Assembly: GCA_025996865.1 (NCBI GenBank)
Contig: BNTV01000013.1
Coordinates: forward strand, 1 to 64,000
Origin: Bacteroidia bacterium
Lineage (GTDB): Bacteria; Bacteroidota; Bacteroidia; Bacteroidales; Azobacteroidaceae
Direction of reading: 5' to 3'
DNA: 64,000 nucleotides
Within the stretch, counting starts at the first letter, position 1. Each line of letters opens with the position of its first letter. The notes beneath the pieces are model-generated. The model searched no databases. It was not told where the DNA came from and was given only the letters and a program-made list of their open reading frames with translations. Below, piece by piece: positions 37,087 through 45,670 of the stretch. The position numbers and the translations under genes are program-made.

Positions 37087-37236
37087 ATGACAACAATTGT
37101 AAAAATAGGAGATAATATTTTAATTTCTCCGGATTTAACAGGCCAGAAACAGTGGATAGAGGGTGCGGAGTGGAGACATCCCATATTCAATGCACAAAAC
37201 CATGCCGCACCAAGTATTAAAAAACGAATACAGTAA
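37087..37236 (+). pseudogene. Short reading frame, front half of a small protein fused to repeat sequence
   Basis: A 49-codon frame begins MTTIVKIGDNILISPDLTGQ, which resembles the opening of small Bacteroidota proteins of about 70 residues that have no known function. From about 37150 on, the codons come from a repeat that is also seen at 31217-31262 (GAGACATC..TTCAATGCACAAAACC). The original C-terminus appears to have been replaced. A TATCTTTA -7-like site lies at 37050-37057. Expression is uncertain. Confidence 0.4.
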
Positions 37237-37245
37237 AAATCGACG

Positions 37246-38145
37246 ATGAATCAAATGAAGTATTTATGGATTTCCCTATTCCTCTTTTCCGCTGTCATAC
37301 AAATACAGGCGGAAGAGTTAAACGCCACTGTTTCAGTCAATAGTGACCGTATTCAAAGCCCGAACAAAAATGTTTTTACTTCGATGCAACGGGCAATGGA
37401 ACGCTTAATCAACGGAACGAAGTGGAGCAACGCCAATCTTAGCTTGAACGAAAGGATTGATTGCACTTTTTCGCTTACTATTACCGAACAAGTTGATAAC
37501 CATTTCAAGGCGGAATTGTTTATCCAGTCCCGCCGTCCGGTTTACAATGCATCGTATGTGACTCCGGCTTTGAATTACCGCGACAAAGTGGATTTTGAAT
37601 ACATGGAAAATCAACCTTTGGAATTTGCGCAAACCATGATAGACAATCATTTGGTTGCCATCGTAGCTTTTTATTGCAATCTGATTCTGGCTCAGGATTT
37701 TGACAGCTTCTCTCCTTTCGGCGGAAGTGTTTTTTACCAGGAAGCGCAAAATATTGCTACGCAAGCGCAATCCAATTCGGGTTGGACAGGCTGGTCGGCT
37801 TTTGACGACAATCGCAGCCGGACTTCCATTATCAATGCTTTCCTGAACGAAGCGATAAAATCTTACCGGGAATTTTGGTACACGTATCACCGGAAAGGCT
37901 TGGACGAAATGGCTGCAAATCCCGATCGTGGAAGAACCACGATTCTCAATGCTTTGCCTGTCCTGAAAGACATACGCAGCGTACGCAACTCCGAAGTCTT
38001 GCTTCAAATGTTTGCCGATTGTAAATTAGACGAAATCGTGTCACTTGCAAGCAAGGCTACTGCCGAAGAAAAGAAAAACATTTATGATTTGTTGCAGAGC
38101 GCTTTTCCGGGTTCCTCCAATTCGTTAGAACCATTAAGAAAATAA
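37246..38145 (+). CDS. DUF4835 family secreted protein, linked to type IX secretion (PorD-like)
   Basis: The product (299 residues, or 296 from the second ATG at 37255) has a signal peptide (YLWISLFLFSAVIQIQA) and the full-length DUF4835 pattern: ELNATVSVNSDRIQ, MERLINGTKW, IQSRRPVYNASYVTPALNYRDKVDF in pieces, and LAFYC-like ILAQDFDSFSPFGGS. The family is usually found directly before recN, as here, and is named PorD in some annotation schemes; I take that name from memory and do not use it as a symbol. It lies 11 bases before recN. Confidence 0.82.
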   Translation: MNQMKYLWISLFLFSAVIQIQAEELNATVSVNSDRIQSPNKNVFTSMQRAMERLINGTKWSNANLSLNERIDCTFSLTITEQVDNHFKAELFIQSRRPVYNASYVTPALNYRDKVDFEYMENQPLEFAQTMIDNHLVAIVAFYCNLILAQDFDSFSPFGGSVFYQEAQNIATQAQSNSGWTGWSAFDDNRSRTSIINAFLNEAIKSYREFWYTYHRKGLDEMAANPDRGRTTILNALPVLKDIRSVRNSEVLLQMFADCKLDEIVSLASKATAEEKKNIYDLLQSAFPGSSNSLEPLRK

Positions 38146-38156
38146 ATCATTAACCA

Positions 38157-39815
38157 ATGCTGCAATCATTAGCCATTCACAATTACGCACTTATTTCCAA
38201 ACTGGAAATCAATTTTCCCGCGGGATTTTCCGTGATCACCGGTGAAACAGGCGCCGGGAAATCCATTATTTTGGGCGCTTTATCTTTAATTTTAGGTCAG
38301 CGGGCAGATGCCAAGTCCATTAAACAAAACGAAGACAAGTGTTCAATTGAAGGAATTTTCGATATTTCTTCCTATCAATTGGAAACTTTTTTCAAAGAAA
38401 AAGAGTTGGAATATGACCCGCAATCTTGTATTTTGCGGCGGGAAATCTGGTCGTCGGGAAAATCGCGGGCATTTATCAATGACAGTCCGGTTGGTTTAAA
38501 CGACCTGAAAGAATTAGGCGCTTTCCTGATTGACATTCATTCGCAACATCAAAATTTACTTTTGGCCGACAATCATTTCCAATTGCAGGTTCTGGATGTT
38601 TTAGCCCAAAATAAAGATTTGAAAAACGAATATCAGTCCGCATATAAAAAATACGTTTCCGTTGACAGGCAACTCAATGCGTTGAAGGAAAAAATCAGCC
38701 AACAACAAGCGGAAGAAGATTATATCCGGTTTCAATTCAAGCAGTTGGAAGAAGCTCGTTTGCAAACGGGCGAACAAACGGTTTTGGAAGAAGAACTGGA
38801 AACTTTGTCGCACATCGAAGAAATCAAATCGGGACTTTATCGCATCGGGCAACTGCTTTCGGCAGATGAAAACGGAATTCTTTCCGCTTTGAAGGAATCT
38901 TTGAATGTGGCGCAATCGCTACAGAAAATTTATGCGGCTTCGGAAGAAATTGCCGGAAGGCTTCGCACAACTTATTTGGATTTAAAGGACTTAGCGCCGG
39001 AAATAGATGTCCGGCAGGAAAATCTGGAATTTAAGCCGGAAAGATTGCAGGAAGTCAACGAACGCCTCGACTTGATTTATTCTTTACAACATAGACATCA
39101 TCTGGATTCCGTTGAAAAACTGATTGCGCTGCGTGATCAATTTGACAATCAAATCCGGGAAATCAATCATTCGGGCGAAGAACTGGAAAATCTGGAAAAA
39201 GAATTGTCTGAGGCTCATACGCAAGTATTGAAAATCGCGGCTATTCTTTCAAAATCGCGGAAAGAAGCCGCTCACCGGTTGGAAAAACAGTTAGTCGAAA
39301 AAGTAAGCATCCTGGGAATGCCTTATATGCGTTTTTCGGTGGAATTGTCACCTAAATCCCTTGACGCCACCGGTTCGGATGAAGTCACTTACTTGTTTTC
39401 GGCCAATAAAAACGGCGAACTCAAACCGGTTGCACAAACGGCTTCCGGTGGGGAAATTTCGCGGTTAATGCTGGGTATAAAAGCGTTAATTGCCGGAGCG
39501 ATGGCTCTCCCCAGTATCATTTTTGATGAAATAGACACCGGCGTTTCGGGTGAAATTGCCGACAAAATGGGAAACATTATGCACCGGATGGGAACGATGA
39601 TGCAAGTGATTGCCATCACACATTTACCACAGATTGCAGCCAAGGGCGATTCGCAATATATGGTTTATAAAGATGAAAATAAGGAATTGACCGAAACACA
39701 AATCCGTCGTTTGTCCGATGCGGAGAGGGTTCGTGAAATCGCTCAGATGCTAAGCGGCGCCAAATTGACGGTGGCTGCGATTGAGAATGCCAAAGAATTG
39801 TTGAATAATAAATAA
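38157..39815 (+). CDS. recN: DNA repair protein RecN
   Basis: RecN is an SMC-like ATPase that acts early in double-strand break repair. Walker A is GETGAGKSII (residues about 29-38), followed by SIHSQHQNLLL, a long coiled-coil middle, the signature ASGGEISRLMLGIKAL and Walker B SIIFDEIDTGVSG, ending ITHLPQIAAKGD. 552 residues, a standard length. Between DUF4835 and rlmB, an order conserved in the phylum. Confidence 0.96.
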   Translation: MLQSLAIHNYALISKLEINFPAGFSVITGETGAGKSIILGALSLILGQRADAKSIKQNEDKCSIEGIFDISSYQLETFFKEKELEYDPQSCILRREIWSSGKSRAFINDSPVGLNDLKELGAFLIDIHSQHQNLLLADNHFQLQVLDVLAQNKDLKNEYQSAYKKYVSVDRQLNALKEKISQQQAEEDYIRFQFKQLEEARLQTGEQTVLEEELETLSHIEEIKSGLYRIGQLLSADENGILSALKESLNVAQSLQKIYAASEEIAGRLRTTYLDLKDLAPEIDVRQENLEFKPERLQEVNERLDLIYSLQHRHHLDSVEKLIALRDQFDNQIREINHSGEELENLEKELSEAHTQVLKIAAILSKSRKEAAHRLEKQLVEKVSILGMPYMRFSVELSPKSLDATGSDEVTYLFSANKNGELKPVAQTASGGEISRLMLGIKALIAGAMALPSIIFDEIDTGVSGEIADKMGNIMHRMGTMMQVIAITHLPQIAAKGDSQYMVYKDENKELTETQIRRLSDAERVREIAQMLSGAKLTVAAIENAKELLNNK

Positions 39816-39824
39816 AAAAAATGA

Positions 39825-39871
39825 AACCCGCATGCAAAAGTTGCGCCAAAGAGCATGATTAGATGCGGGTT
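39825..39871. terminator. Inverted repeat after recN
   Basis: AACCCGCAT (39825-39833) and ATGCGGGTT (39863-39871) can pair around a 29-base loop just after the recN stop and before rlmB. The loop contains a 13-codon frame with two Cys codons, which I do not call as a gene. Weak terminator or attenuator. Confidence 0.35.
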
Positions 39872-39902
39872 CCATGGTTCCATAAAAAAACAAATTAATC
39901 AC

Positions 39903-40646
39903 ATGAAAGAAACCGAAATGATTTTCGGCACAAGAGCCGTAATCGAAGCGATTCAAGCCGGAAAAGAAATTGATAAAATATTGATGAGACGTGATTTGCA
40001 AAGTGATTTGTCGCGTGAACTTTTTAGTATCGTTCGGGGAACCATCATTCCCGTTCAAAGGGTTCCCCAAGAAAAATTAGACCGCTTAACCCGCAAGAAT
40101 CACCAGGGAGTCATCGCCTTTATTTCGGCTGTAACCTACCAACGATTGGAAGATATTGTGCCGTTTCTGTACGAAGAAGGGAAAAATCCCTTGATTGTGT
40201 TGTTGGACGGTGTGACCGATGTCCGTAATTTCGGCGCCATTGCACGGACTTGCGAATGTACCGGCGTCGATGCCATTGTCATTCCGAATCACAACAGCGT
40301 TTCGGTCAGTGCCGATGCGGTAAAAACCTCAGCCGGAGCGCTTTTAAGTATTCCTGTTTGCAAAGAAGCAAGCATCACCGAAGCCATTCGTTTTCTAAAA
40401 AACAGCGGCTATAAAGTTGTCGCTGCGACGGAAAAAGCAGCAAAAAATTATATATCAGCTGATTATGAAAATCCTACTGCTTTGATAATGGGCGGTGAAG
40501 ACTATGGCATTTCTTCCGATAACCTTCGGATTTGTGATGAAATGGTGAAAATACCGGTTTTGGGGAATATTGCTTCTTTGAATGTTTCGGCGGCGGCGGC
40601 GGTGCTGTTGTATGAGGTGGTGAGGCAACGAAAGATTGAAAAATAG
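39903..40646 (+). CDS. rlmB: 23S rRNA (guanosine-2'-O-)-methyltransferase RlmB
   Basis: This SPOUT-class methyltransferase modifies G2251 in 23S rRNA. An N-terminal RNA-binding part (MIFGTRAVIEAIQAGKEIDK) is followed by the knot region with LDGVTDVRNFGAIARTCE, LIMGGEDYGIS and IPVLGNIASLNVSAAAAVLLYE. 247 residues from the ATG at 39903; the upstream frame crosses the post-recN hairpin. TrmH-family relatives have similar motifs, but the N-terminal domain supports RlmB. Confidence 0.92.
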   Translation: MKETEMIFGTRAVIEAIQAGKEIDKILMRRDLQSDLSRELFSIVRGTIIPVQRVPQEKLDRLTRKNHQGVIAFISAVTYQRLEDIVPFLYEEGKNPLIVLLDGVTDVRNFGAIARTCECTGVDAIVIPNHNSVSVSADAVKTSAGALLSIPVCKEASITEAIRFLKNSGYKVVAATEKAAKNYISADYENPTALIMGGEDYGISSDNLRICDEMVKIPVLGNIASLNVSAAAAVLLYEVVRQRKIEK

Positions 40647-40656
40647 TTTTCAAATA

Positions 40657-40688
40657 TTTGGAATATGCAACTAAAATAGTTACTTTTG
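40657..40688 (+). promoter_or_regulatory. Promoter of the hicAB pair
   Basis: TTTG (40657-40660), 20 bases, then TACTTTTG (40681-40688): a near-ideal Bacteroidota promoter 16 bases before the hicA ATG at 40704. Confidence 0.7.
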
Positions 40689-40703
40689 TGCAATTTATTA
40701 AAG

Positions 40704-40958
40704 ATGAGTACAAAAGACAAGCTGATAGAGCGGTTGAAAAAACAGCCAAAAGATTTTACTTTTGATGAAACTGTAAGATTGTTTATTTTATTGGGATTTA
40801 CTAAAAGCAATAAAGGCAAAACATCCGGCTCGCGTGTGATTTTTGAAAATGGAAACGACCAATTTTTGACACATAAACCTCATCCTGCAAGCATAATGAA
40901 AGAGGGAGCTGTAAAACAAATATTGAACTATCTTAAAGATAATAATTATATACAATAA
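40704..40958 (+). CDS. hicA: HicA-family toxin
   Basis: The 84-residue product has the HicA double-stranded-RNA-binding fold pattern (LIERLKKQPKDFTFDETVRLFILLGF, then GSRVIFENGNDQFLTHKPHP and KEGAVKQILNYLKDNNYI). HicA toxins cleave mRNA. The usual catalytic His of the GSH motif is an Arg here (SGSRVIF); related proteins in this order share that change, so activity is uncertain. One base separates it from the hicB start. Own promoter. Confidence 0.82.
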   Translation: MSTKDKLIERLKKQPKDFTFDETVRLFILLGFTKSNKGKTSGSRVIFENGNDQFLTHKPHPASIMKEGAVKQILNYLKDNNYIQ

Positions 40959-40959
40959 T

Positions 40960-41307
40960 ATGGAAAAGTTAGAATATAAAGGGTACTTGGGAAGTATTGA
41001 ATACAGTCCCAAAGACAACTATTTTTATGGAAGTGTTTTGGGAATACCCAAAAATTTGGCTATTACTTACGAAGGAGAAAATGCTACGGATTTGGTACTG
41101 GATTTTAAAAATGGAGTAGATTCTTATCTCGAATTTTGCAAAGAACGTGGCGCTAAACCTCATAAGTCCTATAATGGCGTGCTAAACATCCGAATACCTT
41201 CCGAAATACATTGTAAGATAGCCGTAATAGCAGAAAATTCGGGGAAAAGTATTAACTCATTTATTCGAGAGTCAATTGAAAGCAAACTGGAATCTGTAGA
41301 AGTATGA
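40960..41307 (+). CDS. hicB: HicB-family antitoxin
   Basis: The 115-residue product has the partially degraded RNase-H-like HicB fold (YKGYLGSIEYSPKDNYFYGSVLG, then a DFKNGVDSYLEFCKERG helix) and a C-terminal ribbon-helix-helix DNA-binding domain (LNIRIPSEIHCKIAVIAENSGKSINSFIRE, about residues 76-105). It should neutralise HicA and repress the shared promoter. The two genes form a complete type II module, AT-rich and set between rlmB and the cytochrome cluster. Confidence 0.85.
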   Translation: MEKLEYKGYLGSIEYSPKDNYFYGSVLGIPKNLAITYEGENATDLVLDFKNGVDSYLEFCKERGAKPHKSYNGVLNIRIPSEIHCKIAVIAENSGKSINSFIRESIESKLESVEV

Positions 41308-41347
41308 AGCCCTGCTTTCAATTAGTAAGTGATTGGATATTTTCTTT

Positions 41348-41378
41348 TTTGTTAATTCAAAAATATTTCGTACCTTTC
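41348..41378 (+). promoter_or_regulatory. Promoter of the cytochrome/Gfo/TIM cluster
   Basis: TTTG (41348-41351), exactly 19 bases, then TACCTTTC (41371-41378), one base off TAnnTTTG. It leaves a leader of about 175 bases with an imperfect hairpin at about 41527-41553 (AACCGAGAGTAC / GTAACTTTCGGTT) just before the first ATG, a possible site of translational or termination control. Confidence 0.6.
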
Positions 41379-41559
41379 GCCTCCGAAATTTAAGCGCAAT
41401 TTTAATTCTTATAATTTTAAAATTCTCAATTATTAAACTAATAAAATTTAGAACTAATTATGTGGACATTAATTCTTTACATCTTCAACAAAAAGTGTAG
41501 AGTTCATGTTAAACGCAAATTAAAAACCAACCGAGAGTACGGTAACTTTCGGTTAGTTT

Positions 41560-43221
41560 ATGAAATATTTTACATATAACTTTATTTTAAGAGAAAAATA
41601 CTACAAGAAAGAGATGGTGAAGAGAAATAAAAACAGGTCTTTTTACGAAAAGAAAAAAGAAAAAAGCGAAGGTAAAGGCAAAGGTAAAATTTATCTTCTA
41701 TTAGGTATTATTTTAGGCGCATGTATAGTTGTATCCATATATCAGGGAACGGTATATTTTTCGACAGACCAATCCTGTTCGATGTGTCATGTGCATCCGC
41801 ACGTAGAGGCGAGTTGGAAATTGTCGAAGCATTTCAGCAACGGTAGCGGAACGCGCGTGCATTGCGTGGATTGCCATCTCCCGCCCAAGAATAACACCCT
41901 GTCCTATTATTCGGCAAAATTTCAGTTAGGAATCAAAGATGCCTGGGGTTACCTGACGAAAGACAGCGCAGATTTTAATTGGGATTACAAATCGGAATTG
42001 GAACAAGCCGTAAAATATATTCCCAACGAATCGTGTAAAGATTGTCACCACGACCTTTTCCCGCGAGGAATTACAGATGATGCAATTACCGCTCACTTGT
42101 ATTACGAAGCCAATGAAGAAAAGCTGGATCTGCAATGTATCAGTTGCCATTTGGATGCCGGTCATTACAACCCGAATTACAAACACGAAAAATTATCGAT
42201 ACAGGACATTGCATCCCACCCGGTCGATACTTCAAAATATTTCAGGGAAGCTACTCCCATCACCGGATTTACGAATTTTACCGAACAAATACCGGGATCG
42301 GATTTATCATTTCAGATGATTGCGATTCCCGGCGGAACATTTCAGATGGGAAGCCCGGATACGGAACCATTCCGGAAAGACGATGAAGGTCCGGTTCACA
42401 GCGTGACTTTAAGTCCTTTCTATATGTCTGAAATAGAAGTTCCTTGGGATTTGTACTGGTGGTTTTACTCGAAAACGATGAGTGAAGGCCGCACACCGCC
42501 CGAAAACGTATTCGCCAACAACAGCCGCCCGGATGTAGATGCGGTTTCCGGCCCGACGCCGCCTTTCGGATTTCCGGATCAAGGTTGGGGTAGCGGACAA
42601 CGTCCGGCTATTACAATGACGCATTACGGAGCGGAAACGTTCTGTCAATGGTTGTCGCTCGTAACCGGTAAAAAATACCGTTTGCCGACGGAAGCCGAAT
42701 GGGAATACGCTGCCCGTGGCGGCACGGAAACTCCCTATTTCTTTGCCGGCGATCCCAAGAAATTCTCCAATGAAGGTTTTTGGCGTAAATTTTTCGAAGC
42801 CGACAAAGAACCGGTTTCTTCGCATGTAATTTATATAAACAATAGCAAAAACAAGACGCAATTGCCCAATGCCGTAAAAGCAAATCCATTCGGTTTGAAA
42901 AACATGTTAGGTAACGTAATGGAATATTGCGCCGATAAATATGATCCTCAGACTTACGGAAAAGCGGGTGCAAGCAGTACGGATCCGTTGATTATCGAAG
43001 GGAAAGAATATGTAGTTCGCGGCGGTAATTATGTTTCCGATGCGGCCGACATTCGTTGCGCCGCCCGCGATTACACGCGGCACGAGGCTTGGTTGAAAAC
43101 AGATCCGCAGCAACCGAAAAGTATTTGGTGGTATTCGGATATTCGCGGCATCGGTTTCCGGGTCGTTTGTGAAACACCGCCCCCCAACTCCCTGAAGGAG
43201 GAGTTGGAGCAGCACGATTGA
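41560..43221 (+). CDS. NrfH/NapC-type tetraheme cytochrome c fused to a SUMF1 (FGE-sulfatase-like) domain
   Basis: Residues 43-63 form one membrane anchor. Four CxxCH haem sites follow: CSMCH 73-77, CVDCH 102-106, CKDCH 159-163 and CISCH 193-197, with the NrfH-like SKH before haem 2. NrfH/NapC proteins take electrons from menaquinol. Residues about 250-545 are a SUMF1/EgtB/PvdO domain (GGTFQMGS, RLPTEAEWEYAARGG, GNVMEYC, VVRGGNY, GIGFRVV). The formylglycine-generating Cys pair is not seen, so another activity or a binding role is likely. The last 15 residues (PPPNSLKEELEQHD) and stop come from a palindromic element. An ATG at 41614 is an alternative start. Outside face of the inner membrane is expected. 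Confidence 0.88.
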   Translation: MKYFTYNFILREKYYKKEMVKRNKNRSFYEKKKEKSEGKGKGKIYLLLGIILGACIVVSIYQGTVYFSTDQSCSMCHVHPHVEASWKLSKHFSNGSGTRVHCVDCHLPPKNNTLSYYSAKFQLGIKDAWGYLTKDSADFNWDYKSELEQAVKYIPNESCKDCHHDLFPRGITDDAITAHLYYEANEEKLDLQCISCHLDAGHYNPNYKHEKLSIQDIASHPVDTSKYFREATPITGFTNFTEQIPGSDLSFQMIAIPGGTFQMGSPDTEPFRKDDEGPVHSVTLSPFYMSEIEVPWDLYWWFYSKTMSEGRTPPENVFANNSRPDVDAVSGPTPPFGFPDQGWGSGQRPAITMTHYGAETFCQWLSLVTGKKYRLPTEAEWEYAARGGTETPYFFAGDPKKFSNEGFWRKFFEADKEPVSSHVIYINNSKNKTQLPNAVKANPFGLKNMLGNVMEYCADKYDPQTYGKAGASSTDPLIIEGKEYVVRGGNYVSDAADIRCAARDYTRHEAWLKTDPQQPKSIWWYSDIRGIGFRVVCETPPPNSLKEELEQHD

Positions 43222-43263
43222 ACATTAGCTACGGCCAAGTCCCCTTTAGGGGATTTAGGAGTA
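43178..43263. mobile_element. Palindromic element at the end of the cytochrome fusion gene
   Basis: It has the same two-part structure as the prfC copy: left CAACTCCCTGAAGGAGGAGTTG and right CCCCTTTAGGGGATTTAGG. It supplies the last codons and stop of the upstream gene and fills most of the gap to the Gfo gene. Its left arm is mutated compensatorily (CTCC..GGAG instead of CCCC..GGGG), keeping the stem. Confidence 0.75.
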
Positions 43264-43288
43264 AATTAAATATTTAATATAAATACAA

Positions 43289-44707
43289 ATGGAAAACAAA
43301 AACAAAATCAGCAGAAGGTCATTTTTGAAAAATTCTGCTTTTGTCGGTGCTTTAGGCACGATGGGTGTAGGGAATGCGGCTTTAATCAGCTCGTGCAGTG
43401 ATAAAAAAGGGGAATCTGCACTTATTCCTCTGAAAGAACCGGGGACATATTATGTTCCTGATTTAGTGGACATAGCTGCCGACGGAAGAGCTTTGAAAGC
43501 CGGCATTATCGGTTGTGGCGGACGTGGTTCGGGCGCGGCATTTAACTTTTTGAATGCTGCTAACGGTGTTACTATCACCGCGTTGGGCGATACATTCAGC
43601 GATCGTTTGGAAGATTTGGCAAGCCAACTGAAAAGTAAAAAGAACATCGACATTCCCGCCGATAAAAAATTTACAGGCTTGGACGCCTATAAAAATGTGA
43701 TAGACAGTGATGTGGACGTCGTGATTGTTTGTACGCCGCCCAATTTCCGTCCGATTATTTTCCAATATGCGATTGAAAAAGGGAAACATGCATTCCTTGA
43801 AAAACCGATTTGTGTGGATTCCGTTGGTTACCGGACGATTATGGTTACCGCCAAACAAGCTGCCGCCAAAGGTTTAAGTGTTGTTACCGGCACACAGCGT
43901 CATCACCAGCGTTCTTATGTGGAATCGTACAAGCAGATCATGAACGGATTGATCGGGGAAATTACCGGAGGTACGGTTTATTGGAACGGCGGCATGTTGT
44001 GGTGCAATGAACGCCAATCCAAATGGTCGGATTGCGAATGGATGATTCGCGACTGGGTGAACTGGAAATGGTTGTCGGGCGACCATATCGTTGAACAACA
44101 TGTACACAACCTCGACGTATTTACTTGGTTTTCAGGCTTAAAACCTGTAAGTGCCGTCGGTTTCGGTTCTCGTCAACGCCGCCTTACGGGTGACCAGTTC
44201 GATAATTTCAGCATTGATTTTGAAATGGAAAACGGCGTTCATCTGCATAGTATGTGCCGGCAAATCAGCGGCTGCGCCAACAATGTCAGCGAATTTATAC
44301 AGGGCGCAAAAGGCTCCTGGAACAGCCAAACGATGGAAATCAAAGACCTGAAAGGCAATGTGTTGTGGAAATACGACTACGAAGCCGAGAAGGGAAACTT
44401 CAAGCAGACCGATCCCTACACTTTGGAACATGTCAACTGGATCAATCACATCCGTAGCGGAAAAGTCATTGATCAGGCTTCCGAAACGGCTGTTTCCAAT
44501 ATGGCAGCCATCATGGGACGCGAATCGGCTTATACCGGTCAAAAAATAACCTGGGACGAAATGACCGCTTCTTCATTGGATCTCTATCCGAAAGATATTG
44601 ACATTGAAAAGAAGATGAACTTTGAAGGATATGGTAATAACGTAGAATTCAAATTGCCGGAATATATTTCTATTCCAGGAAAACCACAAGGGAATCAAAA
44701 ACGGTAA
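43289..44707 (+). CDS. Tat-exported Gfo/Idh/MocA oxidoreductase (lipoprotein)
   Basis: The 472-residue protein starts with a twin-arginine signal (SRRSFLKNSAFVGALG) ending in a lipobox-like LISSC (Cys36), so it should be folded with its cofactor, exported and lipid-anchored. The NAD(P)-binding fold shows GIIGCGGRGSG (72-82) and EKP at 171-173; the substrate side has DHIVEQHVHNLDVFTWF with the usual H-x-x-x-D pattern. Family members oxidise or reduce sugars, often at C3, with a tightly held nicotinamide. It lies between the tetraheme fusion and a TIM-barrel gene, suggesting a joint pathway outside the inner membrane. Confidence 0.9.
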   Translation: MENKNKISRRSFLKNSAFVGALGTMGVGNAALISSCSDKKGESALIPLKEPGTYYVPDLVDIAADGRALKAGIIGCGGRGSGAAFNFLNAANGVTITALGDTFSDRLEDLASQLKSKKNIDIPADKKFTGLDAYKNVIDSDVDVVIVCTPPNFRPIIFQYAIEKGKHAFLEKPICVDSVGYRTIMVTAKQAAAKGLSVVTGTQRHHQRSYVESYKQIMNGLIGEITGGTVYWNGGMLWCNERQSKWSDCEWMIRDWVNWKWLSGDHIVEQHVHNLDVFTWFSGLKPVSAVGFGSRQRRLTGDQFDNFSIDFEMENGVHLHSMCRQISGCANNVSEFIQGAKGSWNSQTMEIKDLKGNVLWKYDYEAEKGNFKQTDPYTLEHVNWINHIRSGKVIDQASETAVSNMAAIMGRESAYTGQKITWDEMTASSLDLYPKDIDIEKKMNFEGYGNNVEFKLPEYISIPGKPQGNQKR

Positions 44708-44746
44708 AATTAATTACGAATTACAAATTACGAATTACGAAAAAAT
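44706..44746 (+). repeat. ACGAATTACAAATT-type short tandem repeat
   Basis: Imperfect units of ACGAATTAC / AAATTACG fill the 39-base gap between the Gfo and TIM-barrel genes. It resembles in kind the purine arrays of the suf operon. Confidence 0.55.
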
Positions 44747-45670
44747 ATGGAATTAAATAGAAGAAATTTTATAAAAACCACTTTGTCGGGAGCCGCGCTG
44801 GTTGCAGCAAGCAGCGGGCTTCCGGCTTGTGCTACATCGACTTCCAAAAAAGAAAAGGCGTCTTCGACAGGCGCTGTAGAACTGAAACTTTCCTTTCAGG
44901 AAGGAATCGCTCCGGGTAAAACTTTGGCGGAAAAGTTTGATTTGATGGAACAATTGGGCGTAGTAGGTTTTGAACCGGGCGGCGGCGGATTGGAAAACCG
45001 TGTGACGGAAATCAAAGACGCTTTGAAAGGCCGCAATATTAAAGTCAGTGCGATTTGCGCGGGATTCAAGGGATACGTTCTTTCTACCGAACAGGCCGTT
45101 CGCGATGAATTTTTCAGTACGATGAAAACGATTATCGCCGCAGCCGGGGAATTGGGTTCGACAGGCGTAATCCTGGTTCCGGCATTCAATGGTCAGAAAC
45201 CTTGTTTACCGCATACGCAGGAAACACGTAATTTTTTGTGTGAACAATTAGCGATTTTGGGCAGTTTTGCCGTTGAACACGGAACAACGATTATCCTCGA
45301 ACCGTTGAATCGCAGAGAAGCATTTTTCCTTCGCCAAGTAGCTGATGCTGCGTCGATTTGCCGCGATATTAATCATCCGGGCGTACGTTGTATGGGCGAT
45401 TTCTGGCACATGACAAGCGAAGAATCTTCCGATATGGGTGCATTTATTTCAGGTGGAAACTATTTGCAACACGTACACATTGCCAGCCGTAAACGACGGA
45501 GTATGCCCAGCGAAGACGGCGAAGCCGACAATTACGTAGAAGGTTTCAAAGCCTTGAAAATGCTGGCTTATGACAAATATGTCAGCTACGAATGCGGATG
45601 TCAGGGCGACCGGAATATCATTGTTCCCCAATCCGTCCAATTACTGAAAGAACAGTGGGCAAAAGCATAA
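44747..45670 (+). CDS. Tat-exported TIM-barrel sugar isomerase/epimerase-like protein (lipoprotein)
   Basis: The 307-residue product has a twin-arginine-like signal (NRRNFIKTTLSGAALVAA) and a lipobox (LPAC, Cys28). The AP_endonuc_2/xylose isomerase-type TIM barrel keeps the metal site: Glu185 (ILEPLNRRE), Asp218 and His221 (MGDFWHM), His244 (QHVHIASR) and Glu282 (YECGC). Cytoplasmic relatives are sugar or keto-acid epimerases; exported relatives beside Gfo/Idh/MocA proteins in other Bacteroidota act as lyases or epimerases on 3-keto sugars. Its gene overlaps the resB start by 16 bases. Confidence 0.88.
   Translation: MELNRRNFIKTTLSGAALVAASSGLPACATSTSKKEKASSTGAVELKLSFQEGIAPGKTLAEKFDLMEQLGVVGFEPGGGGLENRVTEIKDALKGRNIKVSAICAGFKGYVLSTEQAVRDEFFSTMKTIIAAAGELGSTGVILVPAFNGQKPCLPHTQETRNFLCEQLAILGSFAVEHGTTIILEPLNRREAFFLRQVADAASICRDINHPGVRCMGDFWHMTSEESSDMGAFISGGNYLQHVHIASRKRRSMPSEDGEADNYVEGFKALKMLAYDKYVSYECGCQGDRNIIVPQSVQLLKEQWAKA

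Noticed and set aside
37405..38007. 200-codon minus-strand frame in the DUF4835 gene
   Set aside because: Shadow of a secreted protein with a conserved neighbourhood before recN.
39821..39862. 13-codon frame with two Cys (MKPACKSCAKEHD) after recN
   Set aside because: Too short, within an inverted repeat; no evidence of translation. It is mentioned only as loop content.
41460..41579. 39-codon frame in the leader of the cytochrome cluster
   Set aside because: It crosses the leader hairpin and overlaps the first ATG, with no conserved features; leader function is more likely.
42300..43180. Assigning formylglycine-generating activity to the SUMF1 domain
   Set aside because: The Cys pair used by such enzymes is not seen and no sulfatase gene is near; the fold label is kept without the activity.
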